Shown here: one piece after another, positions 43,563-57,250 of the stretch
Numbering within the stretch: the first letter of the stretch is position 1
How the letters are laid out: every line of letters starts with the position of its first letter
NCBI GenBank assembly: GCA_027924645.1
Contig: BSBN01000829.1
Location: 2,790,001-2,854,000 of the forward strand
Origin: Cunninghamia lanceolata
Taxonomy: Eukaryota > Streptophyta > Pinopsida > Cupressales > Cupressaceae
DNA length: 64,000 bases
Reading direction: 5' to 3'
Translations under genes and position numbers: made by a program
Notes under the pieces: model-generated
The model's database searches: none
What the model was told of the DNA's origin: nothing
What the model saw: the letters and a program-made list of their open reading frames with translations, nothing else

Positions 43563-46022
43563 TGAACATACTAAGTTTTTGTGACAAGCTTGGTGAAAAC
43601 ATATGCAACTTGCAATGAAGTAGGATAAAACTAAAGATTGATGTCATGCTCTTAAACCTTGATATACCACATGTGAATCTCAATTTTTTTGGTCTATTGG
43701 TAGTGGACTAGGTTCCTCAAGATCAATATGTCATTATGGTTATCATAGTATATGACAAATAGATGTCAAAAGGAAATAACAACCTCGATGAGGATATGTT
43801 GAAGCCATATGGCTTTAGTGGTGGCATTAATAACCATCGATATTCCATCTTTGTAGATGAGAGAGCAATAATGTGTTGTTGAACTTACTTGACAAACAAA
43901 TGGGGCTAGAACCAAGGTGAATGTTTTTAGCCATAAGTGAACATATGATCCTCACAGTCACCTACCCAATTAGAATCAATGAATCTAACCAAGTCTGTGT
44001 CACCACTTGTTTCATAGTGCGTATTATACCTATGAGTCTCTTGGACATAGTGCAATATACACTTGGTCTAGATTTCTACATAAAGTGAAAAATCATGCCA
44101 ACAACATATCAAATATCTAGACAAGTATGAGTGAGATAGATGAGGCTCCTAACAAACTATCAATATAAAGTTGAATCAACAAGAGGAGTAGAGCTTGATG
44201 AGTCTTAAGATTGACTCTTGATAGGAAAGGAGTCAGAGAATGCTTATAATCAGCCATATTGAATTGAGAGGAGATCTAGAGCATACTTGGGTTGTGCAAT
44301 ACTCATCCCAAAATCAATTTGAGTGATATCAATTTCAATAAAGTAATGCATTAGATCCAAGTTACTTATCACCAATCTATCCCAAAGTGCAAACCATATT
44401 GAATCAATGATTGATGATGAGCTCCATGTGATGATCAGATCATCAACATACATAAATAAAAAAGGAGTGCATCATCCTAAGATAGAATGTAGATGTTCAG
44501 GTTAGAGTGACCACTTGCAAATTTGATTAAGAGCGGGAAGGAATCCATCTTGGCATACCAAACTTAAGAGGCCTATTTGAGTCTATTGACAAATTTTCTA
44601 GGTTTGTGAACCAAAGAAGTGTCTTCTTAAATGAACCCATGTGGTTGTTCCATGTATATCTCCTCCTGTAGATCCCCATAAAAAGGCACTCTTCACATCC
44701 ATTTGATATACATCCCATTGATGAGAATTAATAATCACAAGTGGCAGGTGGATGGAGTTCATCTTAGGAACATGGGAAATTGCTTTTGTATAGTCAATTG
44801 TAGGTGTCAAAGACAAAACTTTTGGCACAAGCCTTGCTCTAAACTTATTAATAGTTCTATCCATAACATATTTGGTTTAATATATCCACTTACATCAAAC
44901 CATCATATTTCCTTTTGTAAGGGGGACTAAATCCCAAGTGTAAATCCTTATTAAAAAATTGTACTCTTCCTCCATTGTTGAATCACATTTAGCAATATCT
45001 AATGCTTCATGAAGAGATTATGGATTTGAAGCAGAGGCAATTCAAATATGGGGATGATCTTAAAATCAAGATCAAATCTTTTGAGTGTTTGAAGGGTCTC
45101 CAACCAAAGAACCTACAACCTAAAGAGTTTGGTGAGCCTAGTGAGATGCAAAATTAGAAGTATGAGGAGAGTATTTGTTCTTTGAATGGTGACTCAAAGA
45201 TGGAGTAGAATTCTCTAAGTGAGCTAGTGAAGAGGGAGGAGAATCCTCTAAATCAAAACTATGTGTTTGAAAAGAAGGAGCTAAGTCCTCTGAAGTACCA
45301 TAGTGATAAAAAATCCAATATGAAGGAAGAAGGAGAAATATCAAAAGATAGGCTAGGAAAGTCTTCTCAACCAGATAACCCTCTCAAAGAAGAGCTTGTG
45401 AGTGATGGGATGTAGGAGCTCATACCTCTTAACACCATTTGGGTATCCCACAAATATGTAATCCATGCTTTGGTTCCTAAGACTTACGTTTCTTTCACCA
45501 AATGTGGTCCCAATTAGGGTAGTACAAAACTCTAAAGTGCTTCACTTTAGGTTATTGATTGTCCCAAGATTCAAAATGAGTGACTCCTTTAAAGTCTTCA
45601 TGGGGTACTCAGTTCTATTTATAGTTTGCATAGTCAATGGATTCTGCCTAATAATACGGTAGTAGGTATTTGGAGTGGATCATATAGTTGGTTGTCTCCT
45701 TTAGAGATCTATTATTTCACTTAGCTACTCTATTCTACTAAGGGATGCATGAAATTACATGTTGTAGATTAATATCCTTCATGGTGAAAAACTACCCAAA
45801 TTGGTGGTTCACATGTTCATCATCATTGTCTTGTGAAGAACCTTGATGTCCTTTTGGATTGCTTCTCAACTAGTGCCTTGAAGTCCTAAAAGTGCTCAAA
45901 CACTTCACTCTTCTATTAAAGGAAGTAGACCCAAGTATGTCAGGAGAATTCATCAATAAAGGTGAGGACATATTGGGCCTTTTTGAATTACAAGGATGGT
46001 AAAGGATCTAATAAATCATGAT
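43563..46022 (-). pseudogene. pol: Copia Pol remnant (integrase, RT, RNase H) of element D
   Basis: Read from 46022 down. Integrase begins HDLLDPLPS, a stop, FKKAQYVLTFIDEFS, then KSEVFEHF and DFKALVEKQSKRTSR, and further on RSLKETTNYMIHSKYLLPYY. It ends near 45430. A Ser/Pro-rich linker follows (45344-45138). RT starts near 44864 (MDRTINKFRARLVPKVLS, MNSIHLPLVIINSHQWDVYQ, MDVKSAFLWG) and has the active site MYVDDLIIT at 44453-44427. RNase H runs broken to about 43563 (SLIYLTHTCLDI, FTKLVTKT). Stops and frameshifts are dense. The first integrase acidic residue is in the fragment (HDLLDP), so the break is just upstream of the catalytic core. It belongs to a different copia family from B and C. 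Confidence 0.85.
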
Positions 46023-46037
46023 CACTACAACAAATCC
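46023..46037 (+). mobile_element. CACTA (EnSpm) terminal inverted repeat, left end
   Basis: CACTACAACAAATCC starts exactly where element D's integrase frame stops. The flanking GAT (46020-46022) is a candidate half of a 3-bp target duplication, the size made by CACTA transposases. The right-hand end is not in the window. Confidence 0.75.
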
Positions 46038-47225
46038 TTGTGATTAGCTCCTTTTTTTGCTCCATTTTTTGCTTCCACCCACTGTTTTAATGTATTTTTT
46101 AAAAAGTCGGCACTATTTATCAGGATGGCACTTTTTTTGGTATTTTTTGCGTCGATCAGAACAAGTAGGCACTAAATTAGGCACCAAATTGCACCTAAAT
46201 TAGAGCTAACTTTAGCACCCAAATTAGCGCCGACTTTAGCGCTGTACCTCTAAGCCTCTATGGATTGTGTTGGATCAAAATTTTTAGACTTTAAAATTTT
46301 GCCATTCCCGCCATAATCCCTAGTGAGATGTTCTACTTGAACCCAAAAAATATCACCATTCCCTTATTAGCCCTAAATTATATACCTCAACCGTAACATA
46401 TTTGATGAAAAAATCACTATAGCTAACATCGGCAAGATGATACTATGTCAGGGAGACTCAATATACAGTCTCTTCAAGGACCCGAAGGCACAAGCAGACA
46501 AAAGGAAAATCACATGAAAACCTGAAGTAATGAGCAAATTGAAGAGATAGGGGACATCGACAAGAGTCAATCAGCAGTTTCATCGATACCCTGAAATTCG
46601 AACAGATAAGGCACTTCGGCATGACACCAAAATGTGTCACGATGATCAAACAAAAATATCTATAATCTTTAAGGGATTTGTGATATCGAAGTGATATGGT
46701 TTAGAGTCTCACCGATAGAAGGGGTCTCGCCGATGAAAAGATAATGTAAAGGGTATTTCAAAGAAACTCTACTGTGTTGAAGAGAGGGTTTTTGGGTCTC
46801 TCCGAAAAGGCAACAAAAAGAAATTAAAATATCAAAAGGGTGATTTCTTGTTTGAGGAGACTCATATTATCGAAGTAATGCCAGTTAGGGTCATACCGAA
46901 ATCCTAAACAATAAATGAGATTGCAAAACACATCACCTCGAAATAAAGTGACAAGACATAAAGGTGGCGATCTAATGCTCTATTTTCAAAAACATTTAAA
47001 TTCCCTTCGATGATATGAGAAACACAAGCAAGATGCCATTGATTGCATAGAGTTAAGATTGTTGAATGGGAATTCATAGGGTGTTGCAAAGAACAAGTGT
47101 AGGGCGTGCATGAATAAGCAATTCAAGACCAGAGCGATTTGTCAAGTAAGTATTGCAAACGTGCTTGTATAGATTAGTCTATGTTTATAAATCACAAAGT
47201 TGAAATCCAGACATAGTGATAGAAT
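46023..47225 (+). promoter_or_regulatory. CACTA subterminal region
   Basis: After the terminus come repeated short motifs: GCACTAAATTAGGCACC, GCACCTAAATTAG, GCACCCAAATTAGCGCCGAC (46170-46240), then GTCTCACCGATAGAAGG, GTCTCGCCGATGAAAAG, GTCTCTCCGAAAAGG and GTCATACCGAAATCC between about 46,700 and 46,910. Subterminal repeats that bind the transposase-associated protein are typical of CACTA ends. No ORF is supported. The minus-strand frames are chance. Confidence 0.6.
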
Positions 47226-50200
47226 ATGGAAGAAACAATTCAGAAGCCAAAGAGTAAAAGACAAAAAACTGGGGATAGGCATCTAAACCAAGATCTATTA
47301 GACCAATGTCCCGGGTCAGGACAGAAATCCAGAAGAAATGCCCAACTAAACCCACATGCTAAGAAATTTGAAGATTTATACAGGCATATTGGGGATATAT
47401 GGACACCAGTTAGAGGGTATGATCTCTTTATCTCCCATTACAAAAAAATGCATAGGCATAAACCCATTTCAAACCCATGGTGGCTAAACTTGGGTAAATT
47501 GGTAGTCTTGAATCTGTTTGTAAATATCCAGTTGATGAAGTTTCTTGTAAAGAAATACAACCCTAAGACTTGTTATATTGAATTCAATGATGGGACTTTT
47601 TTCTTCCCCATTACCAGAGACTATATAGCCACAGTGTTTCAATTAGACACAAGTTTAGACAATAAATTTAGAATCAAGTATTTGTTGGTTGAGTACCGCA
47701 ATATGAATAGCAATTATAAGAGATGGAAGTTACCCTTGCACAAGCCTCGCGGTGACAATAACCAACTTAAGGTATTTTCAGAGGGTGAAGATCCACCGTA
47801 CTCAACTGAATTGTTTGAAGATTATTTCAAAAACACATATTACTCTGCTTGCCAGATATTGGGAATAGAGGCCTCCATGTTCATGGAAATTGCATCCATG
47901 GTCCTAGCTGCAGACATACAAAGTCATGATGCATGGTATTTTGATTATGCTAAATATCTGGCATATAATATAAAAAATGATTTAATGTCTATTAAGAATG
48001 GAGGAAGTAAATTCATACATTATTCTTTATTTATGCTTATAGTATTATATGAAGGACAATATATGGGCTTATGGGATAGAAATCTCAAGGTAAGAGACCT
48101 AGACATCAATGGAGATATAAAACCTATGCAAATGTGGACTGCTATTTGGGATAGTAGATGTGATAGATCCCATTATTTATACTTTGAAGAGTTTTTTGTG
48201 AAACTAATATTCAAACAGTTTGGACATCCTTGCAACCACAAATTTTCATTAGAAATATAGAAGTTTTTGAGACCAAAAGATAGACATGAAGAGGGAAAGT
48301 TCAACCATAATTGGGGTGATTAGTATGTTTTTAGAGATTGCACTATGATAAGAGTATTCGGGTATGAAGGGCCACCCTTCCTGCTACCAAAGACATCCCC
48401 AGATCGAGTTGCATACTTAGAAATTGTTAGGTAATTGGCTTCCTTAGACTTCATGCATCTCAAGAATCACAATAAACAATCATTTATGGTTGGGACTTTA
48501 TGCTTTGGAGATTTCACAGTACTTTTTGACAAAGGTTATCAATTAATTAATAGTAAATTAGAACAATTCATATTACCTTTTGGAAATGCAAGAGGAAATT
48601 TTGATCCAGAACACTTCATAAATAGTGTAAAAGAAAAGAAGTTAAAGAGATATCATCATGTCCTATTTGTTGATGAAGATTTAATTAGAAATTGTGATGA
48701 AACTACAACAATAGAAAGAAGAAGTTTGTACCATAAAACCATGTTAGCAGAGGCTTGGAGGGTAGCCCAAAACCCCACCTACACCAAAGTTTTCCAGGAT
48801 ATTGATGATCCTATCGAAAGACTGGACACTATGATTACACATGCACCAGAACTAATCAAGAATGATCCCCTTCACATATTTAACAAAAAAGGAAAACAAC
48901 TTAAAGATGCACAGGCTAAGTATGAAGTACCCCTGGGTCACTTGTCCCCTCAACCCACACCGAATATAAGTTTCTCTGCAGACACAAACATTGCAGAAGG
49001 AGAGGAAGAGTTTGAAGAAGGGGTGCAAAGTTATGACCCAATCATTGAGGGGTATGAACCGCTTAAAGACAAAGAAGCTGTCATTGTGGAAGCACCAAAT
49101 GATCTATCAGAAGACATAAGGCACCTGACCAATAGTAAATTCATATCAGATGATGATTTCATCAAAACACCTGAGTTTAAAAACTTCTTATATGAATACA
49201 AGGGCAAACAAGCTAGGAAGAGAATGAAAGATATCACTCCTGACATACAGGATGAGGTGTTGTCTGAGCTTTAGAAGGAGATCGATAATGAATTGGAGAT
49301 AATGACTCCAGAAAGGGGAAGGACCTTGTTACAAGAAGCAGGTGTGATTTTGATTCCTGGATGGGACATGGCTTCGGCCATTGTATTTGATACTTTGAAT
49401 AGAAATCAAGATAAGAAGTTGAAACTCAGCATAGAGGCAATGGATGATATCATAAGAGGATCGGGGTATGACCCTAATAAAAGATCACTACTTAAATGGG
49501 CGTTGTATCCTCCAAATAAGAGACCACATATCATTGATGATCCTAATAAAGCTTTTGGTTGCCTATTGATACAAAGGATTGAGGATACAGATCCTATGGA
49601 CACTACTGATTTAAATGTTAATGTTGCAAGGTTTACTAAAGCACAAATTGAGAAATTAATCAAAGATAATAATATATATAAGAAAGAAAATGCTATGCTG
49701 GTACAAGAGATTGATTTGCACAAAGACAAGTTGCCTTCATCCAGCAGCTACTCACCATACCTAGAAGGTGATCAAAAGGTAATAAAGGCCTTGGCAGATG
49801 TGAATTATTGGAAGTATAAGGCATAAAAGAATCAAAAGAAAAGTGAGCATCTAGAAATTAAATTGAAAACTGTCAAATATAGTATGGCCTTTGAATTGAT
49901 TCAAAGAAGGTTTGGCCACATGATGAAAAATAGCGACAAGGTTTGGGATTTGCACAATAGAACACATCAATTATACCAAGAGCATAAAAAACTACACCTC
50001 AGAATGTTGGAAACAAAGGAAGGGTTGAATGCTAAATCTAGCACTGAGGAACAAGTGCTCAAATGATATAATGAATTGATGAAAGAACATGAGAGATTTA
50101 ATGGTATATTGATAGTAGATTTGAAAGATTTTGATCAATGTATTGATTTGGCATTTCCCAACTTCTTCAATGATGAGGGCAACCTAAAAGATAAGGACAC

Positions 50201-50411
50201 TTGGAGGAATGAAATGGGTCAGTTACTGCCACCACTACTTGAAAATGTAAATAATGAGGAAAGGATGATAGAGAATACTTATACATGTCTGGGAAAGATA
50301 TTTACTCTGGAATCAATGATGAGTAGTTTACTTGAGACTAATCCATCTGATGATCAAGGGTACATCGACCATATCGGTCAAATAAATCTATTTGTATCTA
50401 GAGCGCTTTGA
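47226..50411 (+). pseudogene. ORF X, plus copy: long unrecognised transposon-associated protein
   Basis: About 1,062 codons in one frame apart from a few stops (near 48258, 48322, 48431, 49272, 49824, 50063) and slight frame changes. The start is at MEETIQKPKSKRQKTGDRHL. A basic N-terminus with RHLNQDLLDQCPGSG is shared with the minus copy (RPLNQDLIDQCPGSG). A globular part follows: WTPVRGYDLFISHYKK, FFFPITRDYIATVFQLD, MVLAADIQSHDAWYFDYAKYL, FIHYSLFMLIVLYE, QMWTAIWDSRCDRSHYLYFE. The second half has ETTTIERRSLYHKTMLAEAW, FISDDDFIKTPEFKNFLYEY, MTPERGRTLLQEAGV and a coiled-coil end finishing INLFVSRAL. No known catalytic motif is present. The good conservation with the minus copy suggests it was under selection until recently. 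It starts 1.2 kb inside the CACTA terminus. Confidence 0.7.
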
Positions 50412-51639
50412 TGAAGCAAAAGCAGTACAATTTTGTCAACCAATGCAGGTGTATCAATCTGTATTATGGAGATGAGGACAACCTTGCCAAGCCTTTGAGT
50501 CACAGGTCACTCTATGGAGATTAATGGAGCCAGAATCAGATCGCTGCATATGCTTTTATCTTCATTTATGTTTCTTAATTATGCATTAGTTACCAAAAGA
50601 TGTTATTATGAAAAGGTACAATGTTTTGGGCCTGAAGCTTGTTTGAATCCTATTAAATAGGATACCAAGGCTACTATGAACGAGATCATCCAATCTATTT
50701 CAAAGACATATATTTAATATAAAAATAATATTTGAAAAATCCATTCCCATCTATCTATGTTTTCAAACCAGTATGAATTGCTAAATTAATAAAAAGAATT
50801 AGAGTTAGTTGGTGGATCCAAAATTGATGTTCAATTGTTGTGTTGATGTTAATATTTATGAGTTGCATGATTGTCTCCAAAGTGGTTTGTCAAGTTGTTT
50901 AAGGTAATATATCAAGGATATCATTAATTTTTTAGTATACATTTGATGTTACTATATGATTTGATTTAAATCTAACTGAGTAGTCAGTGTTTATTGGTCT
51001 CTGCCCAGGATTAAAATCCTTTGAACAATCTATTCTAGTTGGTTTCCTTCCTGTTATAATTAAAATCCTTTTTCTAGGTCATAGCAATTTGAGGAAATAT
51101 CATTGGGATTTATAAGAAGAATCTTGTACCTCAACATTCTTGCACATCTACACAAGATACAGATTTACATAATTGCCTAACAATCTGAGTTAAATCAATA
51201 TAAAGATCCATTACACCATTGACTCTTGATTTCTTTGTCCAATAGATAAAGCACTGGTCAAATTTACTATTAATCTTCATACCCTATTCATATTTGCAAA
51301 CCTTAACCTTAGAAATACATTCCAACTCTTACATCTACTTCACACTCATTTGCCACTGTGAAGGTTACACAAAAAACTGCAATATCTTTCAAGGTACACC
51401 GACCTAGGTCTAGCAGAGCCTAAAGTGAAGGGGGTTTAGCCATATCTACCTCGAGTCGTTAGACAAAAATGTCAAGAGAGCTTGGCAACCTCTTAGGGTT
51501 AACAATCTGCATTTTTGTGACCTAACAGATTGTTTGAGATGTTTCAGTTGGAATGTAAGAGGTTTGGAATCCTCTGAGAGGAAATATGGAGTTAGAGATT
51601 TGTGTACCGCTCTATGACTTTTAAATGACACGGTTCAAT
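50412..51639. other. No gene seen
   Basis: Follows ORF X without a recognisable polypurine tract or LTR. AT-rich, no open frame of note. Confidence 0.4.
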
Positions 51640-52400
51640 GCTATTCCACCCATGTAAAAGAGTTGTATACCATCATAAAAGCCATCAAGCAATGATCTCA
51701 CTACATCTTGGGAAAGGAGGTCCAATCATCCACTTTGATCACAAGCCACTCCAATTCTTGCAAACTTAGAACAAATTGGAAAATGTGCACTACATGAAAT
51801 GGATGACATGTCTACAACAATTCCCTCTAGTTATCTGAATCACGAGAAGGAAAAAGACAAAAAGGTATTTGACTACCTAAGCTAATAGCTAGTTCATGCA
51901 CTCACCACAATGTTGGACTCATGTGGTCACAACTTCTTTGACCGGGAACCTCTCTACCCACCAAACTTGTACTTTGCATAGAACTACACCAAGCTCTTAC
52001 AAGGCAAATAGGTTGGTGAATTTTACATGTCTAACAAGCTTCTCTACAAGATCAAGTATCTCTATGTTTTAGACACCACACCACACTAGAGACTCATCTA
52101 GGAAGCATACTATGCCAAAATAACTCAACACTTCAACATTACTAAAACACTAAAAACATTTGAACAACACTTCTAGTGGCCTCACATATGTGCAAATTGA
52201 GAACCACATCAAGTCTCTCATTCTTTGTAGCATTGCAAAATATTAGAAATAGGAAGCTTGGACTCTACAACCCTCTCTTAGTTTTGACACCACCTTGGGA
52301 ATAATTAACATGGATTTATTAAGAAGACTACCTATGACAAAACACTGGTGTAACTCCATGACTATATTATCATTATGTATTTTTCTTATGTTTGCCATAC
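51640..52400 (+). pseudogene. pol: Ty3/gypsy pol fragment (RNase H end and integrase start)
   Basis: Broken plus-strand frames give the RNase H end LYTIIKAIKQ, a stop, SHYILGKE, then HKPLQFLQT and KLENVHYMKWMTCLQQFPLV, typical for gypsy polyproteins. After about 90 codons the integrase zinc finger region appears as LLYKIKYLYVLDTT...LIEAYYAKITQHFNITKT and WPHICAN, then a start of the catalytic core (TPPWE, LTWIY, EDYL, 52280-52330). Several frame changes occur. The fragment has no flanking LTRs here and sits between ORF X and the CACTA transposase gene, so it is either a nested scrap or was carried in. Confidence 0.7.
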
Positions 52401-52840
52401 TTATTTCTTCTTATATTTGAATGAATATCATTTATTGAGCCTCAATACTATGCTTATGTGAATGAATATGCTGATACAGTAAAGCATTTACTATGGATGT
52501 TTTTAGTTACATGTTCAAAATTATGTTCAACATAAAAATGGAAACTGTTTAAAAATAATAAAGTTAACAAAGTTGCTTATTTAAATAATTGTGAGTTATG
52601 TGCATTAATATTTTATTAACTTTTGTGTCTTCACGAACATATGTTGATACAAAATGAATGGAAGAAGCATCCAAGTAATCCTAATTTTTTCTACCAACAA
52701 TTCATACCAAAGATTAAACAATTTAAGGATATTGCAATAGGTAATTTGTATTGACACAAATAATATTACTGAAGCATTACAAAGTTTAGGCCATAAGAAT
52801 CATCCTTTTTTAAACATGGATTGCAAATAATTCTAAAAAT
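52401..52840. other. Region where the CACTA 3' end would be expected
   Basis: AT-rich. I searched for CACTA or TAGTG termini and found none in a suitable context. Confidence 0.4.
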
Positions 52841-55800
52841 TTAGAAGTCTTGGTCATTAACATTATTGCTTGCTACAATGTCATCAAGTGTATCATTGTC
52901 AATGTTCATATGTTCTTTCAAGTATTTAATATTATCATCATCCTCATCTTGACCTGCATCATCTTCATCATCTTTGAAATTTGACTGTAGACCATCTATA
53001 TTGTTACCAGATGTATTTGGATCATCATTTTCTATACCATCCATATTGTTGTCTTCCATAACATCATCTAACTATGGATTGTTGTCTTCTTGTGCCTGAA
53101 CATAACCATATTCAACATCATCATGGATGTCAATTTTTTCGATGTTCTCTAATCCCTCTCTCTCATTTTGTTTGTCATCATTGTTTTGCTCAGTATCCAC
53201 TAATGCATCGTCAAATACATGCCTTAATCTTGGATCATAATGTATGATAAATATCCATTTCTGGTCCAAAATATCTTCATAGAAAAATACCTGCACATGA
53301 ACGACATACATATATTAGACGTATGGTATAAAATTTTTATTGATTAATAAACACATGTATATATTCGCAATAAACTATGAATTAATAGATTAATGATCAC
53401 TACTGTTTCTTGTTTGAGTTAAAGAAATACCTGCTCACAATGAATTGGTAGAACATAAGGCTCCTTATCCTCCAGTAGGAAACATGAGGAATCTATAGAA
53501 AACAATCCACTATGGGTATCATGTCTTCATGTCCTCTCAAATGCTTCATACCATCTACACTTCAAAACACAACATTTAAAAGAGCGGTAATCCAACTCAA
53601 TAATTTCTTGTATTTTCCCAACATTTTGTAGATTCCCTTCAATTATATTCTTATCTTTTGAGCTTGATCAACTGAATTGCTTGAAGTCAACCATGATGCC
53701 ACAATCAAAGGATTGTCTCTTACATCTACACTTTTTAAACGATATAATGTTGACCATATGACCACATTGTTGGATATTTCCTCGCCTGTGAAAGACCATT
53801 TATTTCAGTGAAAATAAATATAATGATGAATATTAAAATAGTTAATAGTGTCAAAACTGTAAGGAAACAACATTTTGTAAAATTCCAACTGTACCTTTCT
53901 TTCACATCCTTTAGACATGTTGATTTCATCTTCTGTTATGTTTGAATCTATACCTGCATCTTCTATTTGATTTTGAATTTGTTCAGTAACCCATTCTAGT
54001 GTGCAATCTTTGCCCCATACCCCAAGCAGATCAGTGGGAAGTGGAGTATTCCTTGGGTTTGATCTCTTAAACTGGCTCGTTGCTTCTAACACTTCTCTCT
54101 TTTTATCATATAGATCAATCCATTTGTTCATAAAGTCCATGTGGTACAGAATGAACTTGTCAAGTATAGCACTTTTGTCTACACCTATTACATGTCAACA
54201 TGTTTATTTCAAACTCCAAATGTCATGCTGTTAATTTGACAAATAAATTACAGAGTAAATTAATGATTGCAAGAAAAACAACCACACTGAGCATGAATTT
54301 ACTTACTAATTTCTACTTGAACACCATTAGATTGTGGTTTTTCTGCATCAATAATATCTGATGCTCGTTCTTCATCCCAGAAGCATGGCCCATCTTCAAA
54401 ATCCTTACCAAGGAATTCACACAGGAAGAAAAATACTTCATTCAATACATATCCTTCAGCCATGCAACCCTCTAGATGTGCCTTTTATCGGACATATCTT
54501 TTTAGAGTTTTCATATACCTCTCAAAGAAAAACATCCACCTTGTTGATATGACACTTGCCAATTCAATTTCATCAACTAGGTGTATAAGTAAATGGACTT
54601 GTAGGTCCATGAAACCTATAGGGAGCTCCTTCTCAAATACACATACAATTTCTACAATTTCCTTCTTCCATTTTGGCACTTCACATTCATGGATCTGCTT
54701 GGAGGTCACCCACCTAATATAAGAATAGTAAATTAGTATGAACCTTTAGTCAAAAATTAAAATGCAATATAATATCTTTATGTCTCTCACACATGAACAT
54801 TTCATATAACCACATACCTTGTAAATGTTGACAATCAACTTATGGCATTCCTTAAGTCAACTGTAAGACAGGAATCCCCCCTAATTGACAATGGCATGAT
54901 ATGCTATCAAACACATTTATGAAAAGGTCATTAGTAATTTTCCTCACACAATAAAATATCAAAATATATTTAGTACTTAATCAATGTTACCAGTAAATGT
55001 TAAATGATAATATATAACACGTTCATAAAATTATGAAAATCATGTGTTTTAAATCTTGTGATATGTCCATGAATTGTAAAAGCTTTAGCCAATGACGACC
55101 CATAGCCAGTAGGTGTCCTTATTGAACGGATGACATTTTTTAGTTGGTCTAGCTCTTTTTTTTTTAAAATCCATTGAGCTTCTGCCTATGTTTCATTTTC
55201 CCTATTTGGCCACAAATGTTTTCTATACCTCCTCAAAGACAAGGTGTCCTTATCTTTGCCTGATATATGTTGAAATATAGAATCTAGTACATTTTTGAAG
55301 ATGTGCATAGGATCTAATAGGTGAGATATTAATAGATCCTTCCAGTAAGGGAGCTCATAAAATATGGATTTCCTTTTCATTCCTTCTGGCATATTAACTA
55401 CAACTTGTTTTGGTTCTTCAATTGAATCACCTTGATCAAAAAAATCCTCCCAAGCTTTCAATTTGGCATCTTCATGCTTCTTAAGCCAATCACCTAGACC
55501 TATAATCATGGGAGGGCCTCTATTTTCAACTTTTCCATCAAATTGATTCTTCAGGCGATTTCTAAACTTATTCAATCTAGTGGTCGAAAAACCCCATTGT
55601 TTGCGTAAATAAATTTATGTAGATCTTTAGAATACCACCCTTGAAATTGTTCTGCACATCTTGGACATGCTAATATCCCCTTTGTTTGAAGCCCTGCAAT
55701 TCAATAAGTAATGTTAATAACATCAAAAAATAGTATAAAACTAAGTATGAAAGTTGGGATGGAAATAAATTATGAGTGTAAATACGTAAATATTTTATCT

Positions 55801-57250
55801 TACCAGAACAAACACCAAGTCCTGGGAAATCATGAATAGTCCAACATAGCACACCATACAACATGACGGACCTATTTAATGGGGGACGTGATATGTCATA
55901 CATTCTTATGCCTTTCCATAGCAGTTGCATCTCATCAATAAAATGCGCAAGATAAACATCCATGTTTTAATTTGATGTTTTCCTGGAACAATGAGAGTTA
56001 GCATAAGGTGCTCCTTTCTAACACTCATCCATGGGGGAATATTGTATATTGTCAATCTGACTAGCCAAACACTATAATTTGAGCTTAGGAAAGAGAATGG
56101 GCACACTCCAATTGCAAGACCAAACCTGATACTACGGGGTTCATCTTTGAATTTTCTTGGCCATTTTTCCTCTGTGTTTCATTGCTTTGGAGTCAGCCAG
56201 AATTTGTATGAATCCATCTTTACTCCTATTCTTTGCATGCATGTCCATCAATTGTGCAAGTGACTTGCAATGAAACATTCGTTGAAGTCTAGGTATAATT
56301 GGCATGTGACGTAAAACCTTCTTTGGAACTGTAGGACCTTGTACATCTGTACGATATCTCTTCTCTTTGCATACAGGGCATTCTACCTTGTTTTTATATT
56401 CATCTCTGTATAAAATGCAATCAGTTTTACATGAATGAATTTTCTTATATTTAATCCCCAACTCAACCAACAACAGACGTGCCTCTCTACAAGTTGATGG
56501 CAACACATTCTCTTCAGGGAATATTTTAGTTTTTAGTGCCCTGTAAGATTTCCATAGATTAAATCAATTGAATGTTTGACTTATGATGAACATGTTTGAT
56601 ATGTCAATCTATACTAGGACTGTTTATATACAATATATGGTTTTAAATTCCCCTTAAAAAAATATAAATGAAGTTGATGAATGTTTACGAATTATGTACA
56701 CCAATTGACAATGCAAAGTAAGAAATGGATTTCATCTCACTTTAGTAGGGTAGTGAATCCTTTGTCTGACCAACCAAATAGTGACTTAATTTCTAATAAT
56801 ATTAATGTGCATGCCAGTTTTGAAGTTCTACTTGCACCCGATTTGAACACGGGTGTCTTCACTGCTTGCTTGATGGAGTCTTTCAGGTAGTTATCATCAA
56901 CATTATGTTGGTGGTAATTACCCCTACTATCATCATTACTGTCAACCATATGATCATTATTGTCATCATTGTTTGCATCCCTGAAGAAACCTGTAAGCAT
57001 TTCATTCAATCCTTCTTCATGCACTACATTTTCACTATCATCATCATCATCATTAAGGCTAGCTGGCATGTCATCAGTGTATGCAGATCTCATCAACAGT
57101 TCAAATTTATCATCTGCTAGTATTCTCTTCAATGTTGCTCTTTTCTACCTAGTATGGTTTAAAGGATGGTTTGGATCATCCCGTCCAAACCTTAATAACC
57201 CAGTTGGATCTTGGGTATTAGTATGTGTTTCATCAACATCTTCTACCTAT
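52841..57250 (-). pseudogene. tnpD: CACTA (EnSpm) transposase, TnpD-like
   Basis: It encodes the cut-and-paste transposase of a CACTA element, read from 57250 down. Exon 1 has VEDVDETHTNTQDPTGLL, KRILADDKFELLMRSAYTDD, an acidic stretch and KLACTLILLEIKSLFGWSDKGF. An intron of about 180 bp (GTGAGA to TTACAG, near 56736-56560) is followed by the tnp2 domain: EARLLLVELGIKYKKIHSC, YRDEYKNKVECPVCKEKRY, VLRHMPIIPRLQRMFHC, IPPWMSVRKEHLMLTLIVPG, YLAHFIDEMQLLWKGI and CWTIHDFPGLGVCSG. A second intron (about 55803-55692, GTAAGA to TTGCAG) precedes TKGILACPRCAEQF and LPYWKDLLISHLLDPMHIFK. DUF4218 follows (54709-54300: LPIGFMDLQVHLLIHLVDE, RWMFFFERYMKTLKRYVR), then a DUF4216-type segment (53740-53420) and VFFYEDILDQKWIF. 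An acidic tail ends at 52841. Stops and frameshifts make it inactive. Confidence 0.85.

Larger units (their letters stand above)
42892..46022 (-). mobile_element. Element D: copia retrotransposon, 5' part cut off by a CACTA insertion
   Basis: Putative 3' LTR, RNase H, reverse transcriptase and the C-terminal half of integrase are present on the minus strand. At 46022/46023 the integrase frame breaks at the CACTA terminus. The missing gag, protease and integrase N-terminus would be expected beyond the far end of the CACTA insertion, outside this window. Confidence 0.8.
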
